Source: Cristatella mucedo
Taxonomy: Eukaryota; Bryozoa; Phylactolaemata; Cristatellidae
Direction: 5' to 3'
NCBI GenBank assembly: GCA_009760855.2
Contig: WPIO01000036.1
Coordinates: 105,001 to 169,000 of the forward strand
DNA length: 64,000 nt
Shown: one piece after another, positions 10,808-21,206 of the stretch
Layout of the letters: each line of letters begins with the position of its first letter
Numbering within the stretch: the stretch's first letter is position 1
Translations under genes and position numbers: made by a program
Notes under the pieces: generated by a model
Databases searched by the model: none
Seen by the model: the letters and a program-made list of their open reading frames with translations, nothing else
Told to the model about the DNA's origin: nothing

Positions 10808-10842
10808 AGTGGCCGGCCGCAGGCAGCCTGCGGCCGGCCACT
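10808..10842. repeat. Perfect 17-bp inverted repeat with 1-nt spacer
   Basis: The arm at 10808-10824 is exactly complementary to 10826-10842, around a single A at 10825. It is very GC-rich (GGCCGGCCGC core). In RNA it would make a strong hairpin in the SLC66A3 3' UTR. Confidence 0.85.
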
Positions 10843-11544
10843 CCGCGTGCTCTCCACTTGTGGCCTCTACGCAGGAGGAGCTTTCTCAGTAGCCCTGCTT
10901 GGTTCTGCTTTGGGACGGAGGGAGGGAGGCACGTGCTACGGCACGGATGCAGATCTCCGGAAACCGTAGTGATACCTCGTGCTGACCTGTTCGTAATGCA
11001 GCGTTGGTCGTGGCCTCGCCATCAAGCAGTGTCAAGTTCTGACTTTTCTTAGCTGCTGTGCTAGCCCGTGATACAAGGGTACAAGTGCATTGAATATGGA
11101 GCCGGTATGGAGCAGTTTCGCCCCATGCCTAGTTAAGTAATATTTCATTTACGGGTCAAACATTGACCTTGTCTGGGCATGCTGATCGTAGCTGTGGAGG
11201 CTTGTATGGAATCGGCTGGAAAGCAGGGTTGTTGTGTGGTTATACTTGTTGCACAGCTGTTTGAGCATGGCAGCCCCCCTGGGGAGGGGTGTGGCATCCA
11301 GATGCCGAGGTTAGGGACATGTCAGCTTACATAGATGGCAGCTGCCCTGGACGTTGGTCGGGTCGACGGCTGGGTCGATGTTGCATGTTGCTCCCCGATC
11401 TCGTATTCGTTGTTGGAGTGCTTCCCGAGCATTCGGCGTGGATTCGCCCCTCACCTACTAATGCCTGTGCTTTTATCGTCACATTGCCAGGCTTCACTGC
11501 TGGGAGTGCCTACCAGTTGGTGGCCGTGCATGACAAATGTGACA

Positions 11545-11550
11545 AATAAA
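11545..11550 (+). terminator. AATAAA poly(A) signal candidate for SLC66A3
   Basis: A canonical hexamer about 985 nt after the stop codon, followed by TG/TT-rich sequence. No nearer AATAAA was seen in the 3' flank. Confidence 0.5.
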
Positions 11551-11565
11551 TACATTCGTTGCAGA

Positions 11566-12239
11566 CTGTTAGCTGGCTAGCGTTGACACATGTGTGATTC
11601 GGGAGTGGACGGTGCTGGCTGATCCGATTGCCTTCGCACATGGAACCACGTGTGGAAGGGTGAGCTCGTAACGATGAGCACGACGGAAGCGATTAAATCA
11701 CCCACACAAGTTGCATTTCTTTTTTGCAGTTCCAGAAGCAATCGGAAGACGGCTAGATGGTAGCGTTACAAAGGCACGGATTGAATCTGGTTTTCACACA
11801 GCACACGTGTGATGATGCTAAGCCTCACACCTGCCAGACCAATACTGGCCGAGCAGTGCTAACGAGTCGTAGAAGCAGACGATGCCGATTCTGGCAGGGT
11901 AGCCGTCGATAGTGCCCAGCAATCAACAGCTGCCCACATCTCAGGATCGGGTCCGCGTGCTTTCAAGCACTGTATTTCATAGAGCGATCGCCTCGTCTAT
12001 GCAGGACGACCGCAGGAAGTAAACTGTAGAAGTATCGAGATAGCGATGCTTCAGCTATCGTGAACTAGGAACGAACGCACGGTACTTATTTATAATAATT
12101 GGGGAAACACTAATCCCGGGAAGCTGTCATCGAGGTCCGATTAATCCCGGTCAACTGTGTGTAAACGGGTCCCTTGCACGATGCAAATTACAGTCGACCT
12201 ATACGTTTATTGTGACAGCTATAATAACAATAATAATAA
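11566..12239. other. No gene recognised between SLC66A3 and the LINE cluster
   Basis: Mixed sequence without conserved exons or repeat matches, beyond an AAT run at its right end. Confidence 0.45.
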
Positions 12240-12480
12240 TAATAATAATGTACTTGATAAAGCGCCCTCAGAGAACTTAATCTCTTTCTAGGCGCTTTAC
12301 ATTTGCTGCAAAGGGAAATGCAATTGAATGGTAAGTAAAATCATGCTTGAAAAACAAACAAAATGAATAACATGGTTTGGGGTGACATGCACAGGGTCAG
12401 CATGCAAATGTGGTTAGTGGCAGGATGCACAGTGTCAGCAAGCATAAGTACGTGAAGGACGAATCACAGGGACCCACTAA
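12240..12480 (-). mobile_element. LINE family I 3' end (outer half of an interrupted copy)
   Basis: AAT repeats, then GCGCCCTCAGAGAACTTAAT and the 3' UTR in reverse, stopping at CCCACTAAAT. The same copy resumes at about 13086 (AAATGTGGTCAGGTC). Confidence 0.85.
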
Positions 12481-13085
12481 ATCTCAACTCACTAGCTGCA
12501 TGCATTGATCGCATCCGCACATGGATGGCAGCAAATTTTCTAAAACTAAACGATGATAAAACTAACTTACTGGTTATGGGCAAACCCAGTGTGATTCAGA
12601 GATTGGAAAGACCGACTCTCAAAATTGGCTCTGCCAGCATATCTCCAGTTGAATCAGCTCGAAATCTAGGTGTCATATTCCAAAGCTACCTATCGTTAGA
12701 CGACCATATCAGCTCCACAGTCAAATCCGCCTATTTTCAGCTTCATAGCATTGCTAAAATTCGGGCTTGTTTAGATAAAGATACCACATCTAAGTTGGCC
12801 CATGCATTCGTGACATCTCGTCTCGACTTCTGCAACTCACTGCTTACTGGCCTACCAGCATGTGTGATCAGGCAATTGCAGCTGGTGCAAAACTCTGCAG
12901 CTAAACTTGTCTGTCCTGAGCGTCGCGGTTGCCACATTACTCCACTTCTCGCCGACCTGGACTGGCTACCAGTCAAGCAACGGTTTGACTTCAAGGTTTT
13001 GTCGCTCACTTTTAGGTCCCTTCATTCTATGGCTCCAGCCTATCTTTCAGATATACTACCCCATCAGGCATTATTATTATTATTA
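12481..13085 (+). mobile_element. LINE family I RT fragment inserted in opposite orientation, ending in (ATT)n
   Basis: Encodes WMAANFLKLNDDKTNLLVMG through RSLHSMAPAYLSDILPHQA with no frameshift. It then jumps from the middle of the RT frame directly to seven or eight ATT units. The 3' UTR is absent, so the fragment is truncated at both ends. Confidence 0.85.
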
Positions 13086-13528
13086 TTATTAAATGTGGTC
13101 AGGTCAGGGGATGTTCTGATGCAGGTCGGGAGGGAGTTCCAGGCTTTGGGAGCATACGAACTAAATGCACGGTCTCCAAAGAATTTGAGGTTTGTACGAG
13201 GTATTTGTAGACTGTTGGATTCCGAAAAGCAGGTGATACGATGCTTGGCCTGGTGGGGTAGTAGTTTTACGAGATAGGCTGGAGCCAAAGAATGAAGGGA
13301 CCTAAAAGTGAGCGACAACACCTTTAAGTCAATCCGTTGCTTGACTGGTAGCCAGTCCAGGTCGGCGAGAAGTGGAGTAATGTGGCAACCGCGACGCTCA
13401 GGACAGACAAGTTTAGCTGCAGAATTTTGCACCAGCTGCAATCGCCTGATCGCACATGCTGGTCGGCCAGTAAGCAGTGAGTTGCAGAAGTCGAGACGAG
13501 ATGTCACGAATGCATGGGCCAACTTTTC
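13086..13528 (-). mobile_element. LINE family I, second half of the interrupted copy
   Basis: On the - strand it encodes LDFCNSLLTGRPACAIRRLQ, AAKLVCPERRGCHITPLL and SYAPKAWNSLPTCIRTSPDL. About 275 bp of it is complementary to the + fragment at 12793-13069, forming a long inverted repeat. Confidence 0.85.
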
Positions 13529-13671
13529 AGTTGTGCAGAAGACCGCTGTCTGCTAATGCACTTCTAGCAAAGGCAAGAAAAGCGAAGTGTGACTGACATC
13601 ACGGTGCAGCTGGCTGTGCTCTATAAAGCAGAAATGAACCCCGGGAATCAGCAATACCACTTAAAGAAGAA

Positions 13672-14302
13672 AGCTGGTGCAAAACTCCACAGCTAGGCTT
13701 GTCTGTCGTGAACTGCGCAGTTGCCACAGTACAACACTACTGGCCGGTCTGCACTGGCTACCAGTTAAGCAACGGATTGACTTCAAGGTTTTGTCGCTCA
13801 CTTTTAGGTCCCTTCATTCTTTGGCTCCAGCCTATCTCGTAAAACTACTACCCCACCAGGCCAAGCATCGTACCACCAGCTTTTCGGAAAACAGTCTACA
13901 AATACCTCGTACAAACCTCAAATTCTTTGGAGACCGTGCATTTAGTTCGTATGCTCCCAAAGCCTGGAACTCCCTACTTGCGTCAGAACATCCCCTGACC
14001 TGACCACATTTAAAAAGAATTTAAAAACATCTATTTAGGACAGCATTTAGTGGGTCCCTGTGATTCGTCCTTGATGTGCTTATGCTTGCTGACACTGGGC
14101 ATGCTGCCACTAACCACATTTGCATGCTGACCCTGTGCATGTCACCCCTAACCATGTTGTTCATTTTGTTTGTTTATCAAGCAAGATATTACTCACAATT
14201 CAATTGCATTTCACTTTGCAGCAAATGTAAAGCGATTTGAGAGAGATTAAGTTCCCTGAGGGCGCTTTATCAAGTGCATTACTATTATTATTATTATTGT
14301 TT
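13672..14302 (+). mobile_element. LINE family I 3' fragment
   Basis: The frame from TARLVCRELRSCH to SYAPKAWNSLL is followed by a frameshift, then a full 3' UTR and ATT tail. It is heavily 5' truncated. Confidence 0.85.
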
Positions 14303-14968
14303 TTATCGTCTTTGTGGTGATTGAATCTGATAAGTCAATAGTTACAAGAAAGTAGCTTCAATTGAATGATGTCGCTGGGATCCGGACCATAATTTCCCTC
14401 TCTAAGCCATCCTTATATCTGCGTGCTGTGAGTCGCTTGGCGACAATTTTATCACTAATCTTCGAAAAAAATGTATGCTTGGCTAGCGATAGCGATAACC
14501 CTATAATTGAACCCGGACGACAAGCAATTTAAATGGCTTTAAAATGTCCATTTATTTAGCATATCAGTGAAAGCCTCCGCCAAATATTAAGCTGGACTAC
14601 TTTTATACACCAATGAGGACAAAGTTGACATTGGCTTGTGATCCTATATAGACCAACTGTCCTTACTGTTTACCCTCATCATCTGATGAATCCTTGTTCA
14701 TTTCCTTACGGACGGTGTAAATTGGGAATCACAACTTACGGTAGATGTAGGAGGCATTATAGGCGTACACATCTGCGAAATTTTGTCAACGAAGAAGGCA
14801 GACAGCTTTTCAGCCATTCTAGCAAAAACCGGGGAGCTCAACCTTATCAAGCACAAGATTCAACGTCAGGTCAATTCGTTTAGATTCCGACTCGCACGAC
14901 TCACGAATTCGAGAAAATAAATAAACCCTGTACTGCTTAGAATTCGCTTCTAGATGATTCGAATGTAT
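14303..14968. other. No gene recognised
   Basis: AT-leaning spacer. A short open frame at 14638-14883 shows no family pattern and no splice context. Confidence 0.45.
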
Positions 14969-15463
14969 TCAGGCGATTGCAGCTGGTGCAAAACTCTGCA
15001 GCTAGGCTTGTCTGTCGTGAGCGTCGCAGCTGCAATCGCCTGATCACACATGCTGGTAGGCCAGTAAGCAGTGAGTTGCAGAAGTCGAGACGGGATGTCA
15101 CGAATGCATGGACCAACTTGGACGTGGTATCCTTATGTAAACAAGCCCGAACTTTAGCAATGTTATGGAGCTGAAAATAGGCATACCCGACTGTCGAACT
15201 GATGTGGTTGTCAAATGAAAGGCCACTTTGGAACAGGACACCTATATGTCGTGCAGATTCGACAGAAGATATGTTGGCAGAGACGATTTTGAACGCTAGG
15301 TTATCCAATTTCTGAATCACACTGGGTTTTTCCATAACAAGTAAGTTAGTTTTATCATCGTTTATTTTTAGAAAATTTTTCTGCCATCCATGTGCGGATG
15401 CCATCTATGCATGCAGCGAGTGAGTTGAGAGAGTTTGAGGTGCTCGAAGGCTGGGAGGGATAA
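14969..15463 (-). mobile_element. LINE family I fragment with a short inverted piece at its end
   Basis: 15029-15463 is RT sequence on the - strand (KINDDKTNLLVM, SARHIGVLFQSGLSFDNHIS, VTSRLDFCNSLLTGLPACVI). 14969-15028 is the same element on the + strand (QLVQNSAARLVCRERRS). The junction makes a 16-bp inverted repeat. Confidence 0.8.
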
Positions 15464-15589
15464 ATATATTAATATTGATAATAATATTATTATTGATATA
15501 TCAATGTTAAAGGAGTGAGACAAAAAGGAAGTGAGTGATATGTTCACTGGGGCGGAGGGAAAGCTGACCTGAACAGATGCGTCTTCAGG

Positions 15590-15830
15590 CTGAGGCTTAG
15601 AGCATGCAAGGTTATCGGGTAACTGGATGGTGACTGACTTAACAGTGGCGGCAATCTGCTCATTTAATGACAAGTCGTTTTGGAATAGTACGCATAGATT
15701 GCAGTCTGAAATTCAGCTGAGCGATGCTAGTTGAACCAAACTTGAGGGTTAAGCCAAGACAAGTTCTGTTGACACTGGTTGTTCTCATAACTATTAGGGT
15801 CCCAGTCTTATCGCTGTTAAGCTTTAGTAA
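15590..15830 (-). mobile_element. Old LINE family I-like RT remnant
   Basis: The weak frame SLNEQIAATVKSV resembles the SLDDHISSTVKSAYF block. It is heavily decayed. Confidence 0.4.
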
Positions 15831-15913
15831 GCTACGTTGCTCCCTCAGTCCTTTCTCAATCTGTCAGGCACCTTTCTACACCGTTGATTACAAGATTTCT
15901 CTCGCAAGATAGA

Positions 15914-16043
15914 TCGAGAGAGAGAGAGAGAAAGAAAGGAGAGAGAGAGAGAGAGATGAGAGAGACAGACAGCCAGAGAGAGAGAGAAAGAGTGAGAGAG
16001 AAACAGAGACAGACAGAGAGAGGGAGAGAGAGAGGGGAGAGAC

Positions 16044-16100
<57 letters not shown>

Positions 16101-16195
16101 AGAAACGCAGAGATAGAGAGAGAGAGAGAGAGAGACAGAGAGAGAGACAGAGAGAGAGACAGACAGACAGACAGAGGGAGAGACAGAGAGAGAGT
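15914..16195. repeat. Compound (GA)n with (GACA) interruptions
   Basis: About 280 bp of purine repeat with GACA, GGGG and GAAA interruptions. Confidence 0.95.
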
Positions 16196-16499
16196 AGAAT
16201 GGTTCGAGTAATACAATCCCAACATTGTCAGCCTGTCATGTGACAGTTGGGGTTTGTCAAGCAGCCAGCTCACTCTCGGGCTCACTACTGGACTCTTGTG
16301 CTCTCGGTCCTTTGCTGCTTCCCACCCGTGCAAGACAGGTAAGTCAGGACTTCGGAGCTGTGGCTGTCACATCGTCTTAGAGTCAGCGTTACAGCATGAC
16401 GTTCCGATCATCTCAGAATTTCTGGATTAGGTAAAGTCTCTGCTAGTTCTGCTAGATCTCTCGACATACTGCTGGATAGACTGCTTATTATAAATATAA

Positions 16500-17345
16500 G
16501 CACGTTCTAAGTTTAATTTTTATGCAGATGATGCACATCTTTATCTATGCTTTGATTTCCTCCGGCTTTCCAACATCTCAAACTCACTAAATTAGCTTCA
16601 TATTGCTGACATTCGCACTTGTATGGCAGTAAACCTTCTCAAATTATATGGCGATAATACTGCCTTAATGTTGTGGTCAAACCTAGTGTCACTCAGAAAT
16701 TGGTATGCCTAAACTACAAAATAGGCTCCTCCAGCATATCTCTAGTGGTCATCAATACATTATCACATCAACTCCACAGTAAAATTGACAAAACCCAGTG
16801 CTAAGGGGTTTGCACTTCGCGACCCTGGTCGAGGTTCGAGTACTGAAGCGGGCAATCTTTCCCGCTGCATGCGGTCGTGGAAGCCGTCAGGGCTCATCTG
16901 CCGAAATATAAAAGAGGATTTTAAGTCAGTTAAACGTTACTTGTTTGGTTTACATTGCAAAAATTTGACCTCACTAGCCAGGGAGACTCCCCAGCCAAGC
17001 TGCGACAGCGCTTGTATGTCCTCACGTGTAGACTCCTGTAATTAGTTACGAACAGTTCTTTCTGCCTGTGAAATAAGAAAATTACAGTTGGCAAAAAATT
17101 CTGCCGCCAGGATCGTCTGTCGCTAACGTCGCCTTAATATTTTTGCTGCCGTCCGCTTAATTCTCTTCATCCCACGGTTCACGTCTTAGATCTCGCTCTC
17201 AGAAGCTAAAATACTTGCTCAGCAGGCCCCATCGTAGTTCTGTCTCCCCTGAATGTAGAAGTTCTGATTCAGAGCCTCTAATGAACCTAAAATTGCTTGC
17301 AGACCATGTCTTCAGAGTTCCACAACTCTAAAGGTCCTGGATACT
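16500..17345 (+). mobile_element. Decayed LINE family I copy with a SINE-A inside
   Basis: FYADDAHLYLCFDFLRLS-like and other RT pieces are readable with several frameshifts. SINE-A lies at about 16790-16930. Confidence 0.6.
16790..16930 (+). mobile_element. SINE-A variant
   Basis: A TTGCACTTCGCGACC / GAGGTTCGAGT head with GCATGCGGTCGTGGAAGCCG body is homologous to the 4088 copy, with a weaker B box. Confidence 0.6.
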
Positions 17346-17371
17346 AATCACAATTATACTATCATTATTAT

Positions 17372-18400
17372 TATTATTTTTGTTGCGGCATCGGAGAACT
17401 AAATCTCTTTATGGGCTCAATAAATGTGCTGTAAAGGATGCATACCCGTTGGTTAGTGATTGGCTGCACAGTGTCAGCCCACATTGGCACACTAAGGACA
17501 ATTCTAACGGACCAAGCAACTGATTCCAAGCTTTAGGAGCTCATCAACTAAAGGCACGGTCTCCAAAGGATTTGAAGTTGGTTCAAGGCACAACAAGACA
17601 ACTGGAGTCTGTAGAGCGAGTAGCACGGTGCCTAGCTTGCACGATGCGTGATACGATGTGGCTGGGATACCGATGGTACGATGCTTAGCCTGATTGGGAA
17701 GGAGTTCTGATAGGTAGGCTCGAGCAAGTGAATTAAGTTACCTAAAAATGAGTGAGGAAACCTTGAAGTTGACACGTTGCTTGACTGGGAGCCAGTGCAA
17801 CTGCAAGGGTCACGACGACAAGCCTAGCTACAGAGTTTTGCACCAACTGCACGAGCTTGAGTGCACATGCCTGCAGACATATAATAATAGTCGATTGGTA
17901 TGGCGCCATCAGAGAACTGAATCTTTTTCTAGGAACTTTACAGATGCTGTATTGAAAGCATTACCAAATTATTGGTGGTAACATCAGCAAGAAACAGTCA
18001 CAGTGTAAGCAGGTATATGCACACGAAGGACGAATCACATTAAGACCCACTAAATGTAGTAAATAGAGGCTTCTTTTGAAATATCTTCTTGTTAGGGGAC
18101 GTTGTGACGTGCATCAGGAGTGAGTTCCAGGCTTTGGGAGCTTACGAGCCAAAGTCATGGTCTGCCAAAGTTTTGAAGCTAGTACGAGGTATGGCTAAAC
18201 AATTCGAGATATGCAAGCAGTGAGTTACAGAAGTTGAGATGGGATGTCACAAATGCATATATAACTTGGATGTGGTGTCCCTGTATAAGCAGGCCCGAAT
18301 TTGATCAATACGACATAGCTGAAAGTAGGCAGACTTTACTCGACGGGTTGGAAGTTTCGATATGTTGGATTGTAGCTGGTATGCCACTACTCGTTTGTGT
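17372..18400 (-). mobile_element. Two overlapping decayed LINE family I remnants
   Basis: 3'-tail signatures (GAGAACTAAATCTCTTTATG at 17395, GAGAACTGAATCTTTTTCTA near 17912) each follow AAT-type repeats and lead into RT debris. This suggests one copy inserted beside or in another. Confidence 0.6.
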
Positions 18401-18409
18401 ATTTGATAG

Positions 18410-18537
18410 GAACGGCAGTAGAGACACTGGGGGGACGGCAGTAGGGATACTGGGGGGAACGGCAGTAGGGACACTGGGGGAGACGGCAGTAGGGACACTG
18501 GGGGGGGGGGAACGGCAGTGGGGACACGGGGGGGGGG
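18410..18537. repeat. G-rich minisatellite, about five 24-27 bp units
   Basis: The unit is GGCAGTAGGGACACTGGGGG plus a variable G-run and A/GA. It grows more G-rich to the right, ending in runs of 7-10 G. Confidence 0.9.
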
Positions 18538-18789
18538 CGAAGCTGCTCAATTGTCTTTTCGTCTAGTGTTGCTTTGGTAATTAGTGGCCTAACAACAGCC
18601 TTTTTGGAAGGTACTGGGAAAGACCTAAGGCTAGGATCATATTTATTATGTTAGTTATGCATGGAAGCAGTAGATCTATGCATCGCAGAGGTAGGACAAT
18701 GGAAATAGGGGTCTCCATCAAAGACCATGCCCGTCACAGTTGTGAGAGGCATGGTCTATGATGATGTAACTTTTACTGACCTGCATGTC

Positions 18790-21195
18790 TAATCCCCTTC
18801 TATGTCTAGTCTTGTTTATGGAGCATGTTTTGGAGTTCGTCGCTTAAATGTATTTGCGTGTGACAGGCCATTATTGATTGACGGTGACTTCAACATTCAC
18901 GTTGACAAGCCTAGCGACAGCCAGGTCCGCTCATTTCTTGACTGTCTGGAGACATTCGGTTTGATCCAGCACATTAATTCACTCACATCCGATGCCAGAT
19001 CCTGGACCTCATTATCACCAAGGATGTCTACCCTACTAACCTTATTGTCTGCCCACTGACACCTCGGATCATTGCACAGTCTCGTTTCTTGTTCCTGTTT
19101 CCGTTGTAAGTGCAGGGTAGCGTCAGGGCTGTCCAGCGAAGCAATTTAAAAGCATTGACCGTGAATTTTTTTGAAATCTCAATAATACTGGTCTTCTTGA
19201 TCTGCAACCAGATTCGAGCCTCGATACCATCGCCGATGCACTGATTATGGCACATGGCCTTTGACGAGCACGCTCCCGTTCATTATGTCCGTGTACAGAT
19301 TCGAAGAGTTTTCTCTTAGTTGACCAAAAAAGACTTCCAAGATGGTCCGCGTTCAGCGTAGGCTTAAACCCTCTCTAAGAAGTCTGGATCTGATAGTAAT
19401 CTAACCAATTTTAAAGACTTTCTCCTAGTCTACACACAGAAGCTTAGAAAAGTCAGGGCCTCTGTTTTCGCTCGTAAGCTGAAATTCTCCTAGTCGGACC
19501 CAAAACTGACTTAAAAGACGGTGAAAACTTTGCTTGCCAGAAAGTTCTCACTCACCAGGTATTAGCAGCTCGGCCGTCAAGTTTTAAGCCTCCCGCATTG
19601 AAAAAAATGGTGCACAATCGTGCTTCCATAAAGCCCTCTCCGACTAATGCAATTGCTCGCAACTTGTGACCTTTCCGAGAGATTTCCTGTGAGACTTTCC
19701 GAGTTTTCTGCATGCGATGTGGCTCTAAAGTCTAGTAAAAAGAGCCCGTCTCCTGCACACCCTATACAATCCCCTCTGCGGTCTTTGCTGAGAGACAAAC
19801 TTACCCCAGCCATAACTGCGATTTTTATTGCTTGTCTCGAAAAAGCGGCTGTACTTAAGTCCTTCAAATCGGCAATCCTAAAGACCAGCGGTTCTCAACA
19901 TGTGGGTCGCGACCCCTTGGGGGCAGGGTTGAATGACTCTTTTACAGGGGTCGCCTAAGACCATCGGAAAACACGAATTTCCACATTTTGCACAAAATAA
20001 TTTTTTGGTTGGAGGTCACCACACCATGAGGAACTATATTAAAGGGTCGCAGCATTAGTAAGGTTGAGACTCGCTGACTAAGAAAGATACTTAAAAAGCC
20101 GGGATTAGATTCAGAAAAGATCCTAGAAAACTATAGCTCAGTTTCCCATCTTCCTTTCCTCAAAAAGAATCTTGAAAATATTGTTGATAAGCAGCTACAT
20201 TAAAAATAGTGTTCTTAAAAAAACTGCAATCGGGATTCAAGTGAACGAGTCCACTGAAACTGCTATCCTTCGTATAACCAATGACATCCTATGCATCAAT
20301 GATGACGGGAATTTCACAGCCGTAGCGAAGCTAGATCTGTCTGCCTTCGACACGATTGATCACGATATCCTACTTGAACGATTGATAACAACGATCAGAC
20401 TAGGCACACTGGCATGGTTCAAATCGTAATTGTCCTGTCATGTTCAATCCGTGTCATGTGGGGGTCAGGTCACGTTCACCAGATCAGTCGCTTGTGAAGT
20501 CCCACAAGGCTCTGACTCCAGTGCTTTGCTGTCGTTGTCCTCCATTTATGCTGAACCTTCGGCAAAAGTGATTCGTGCCCATGGAGTCGGTTATCATTTT
20601 TATGCTGACAAAAACAAGCTCTAATTGTCATGTAAATCCTCGGAATCTGCTGCAGCGACTGATAAACTAAGTGCTTGCCTTTCAGACATTCGGTCCTGGA
20701 TGTCGGCTAATTACCTTAAACTTAACGAACATATAACGGAATTGCTACTCATAGAACACGTCAAGCGTGTGGTTGGATTAGGAGGCTTGGCTCTGTTAAT
20801 ATTTTATGCTGTTGTGCGATTGTCACCCGTGTGTTTGAAATTTAGATGTTATCTTTGATAGCTGCCCAAAAGTTTCATTAAGGAGACTGCCTCCATTACT
20901 AGCCATCATGTCCTATCCCAATCTAAGATTAGACGGATTGTCTACCACCGAGGCAAAGAAAAATGTAACTAGCTCCCTGGCTCTGTCTAGCTAGATTATC
21001 GCAATTCCATTTTGGCTGGGCTACCGGAAAAAGCCATTAGGCCACTGAAGCTGGTGATGAATATGGCTGCAAACCTAGCTAAGAAATCCTAGAGGTTCGA
21101 CAATATGTCTCCTTTGCTGAAGGAGCTTCGATGGCTCCCGGTTGATCAACGGAGTTAAATTCTTTAGCTGATCCGCAAGGCCCGCCTGGACTTGG
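18790..21195 (+). mobile_element. LINE family II copy with endonuclease and RT remnants
   Basis: 18870-19060 encodes LIDGDFNIHVDKPSDSQVRS and FLDCLETFGLIQHINSLT, the GDFN box of an APE-type endonuclease. 20100-20860 encodes RT blocks: TETAILRITNDILCINDDGN, KLDLSAFDTIDHDILLERL, YHFYAD, and SWMSANYLKLNEH. 20990-21180 has LDYRNSILAGLPEKAIRPLK in broken frame. The order EN-RT is typical of the L2/CR1 group. Multiple stops and a nested hAT element make it dead. Confidence 0.8.
19886..20076 (+). mobile_element. SPIN-like nonautonomous hAT element (191 bp)
   Basis: It starts CAGCGGTTCTCAAC and ends (reverse complement) CAGCGAGTCTCAACC, a terminal inverted repeat with two mismatches. Inside are GTGGGTCGCGACCCCTT, CAGGGGTCGCCTAAGACCAT and GGTCACCACACCATGAGGAA. 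This layout and wording match my memory of the SPIN (Space Invader) MITEs described in several vertebrates, a planarian, a triatomine bug and a pond snail. It sits inside LINE family II between FKSAILK and the ILKKPGL block. Flanking 8-mers CCTAAAGA and ACTAAGAA may be a decayed target duplication. Confidence 0.8.
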
Positions 21196-21206
21196 CTCCT
21201 TGATGA

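Larger units (their letters stand above)
10562..11565 (+). other. SLC66A3 probable 3' UTR
   Basis: The stretch after the stop codon has no further exon match and no transposon similarity that I recognise. It contains CAGCTG-rich repeats at 10609-10648, a CTG run at 10679-10700, a perfect hairpin at 10808-10842 and an AATAAA near its end. Confidence 0.55.

Noticed and set aside
15845-16333. Long frames made of Leu-Ser or Arg-Glu repeats (also near 36700, 43750, 50500-51040, 61100-61350)
   Set aside because: They are translations of (GA)n/(CT)n microsatellites and stay open only because the repeat lacks stop codons.
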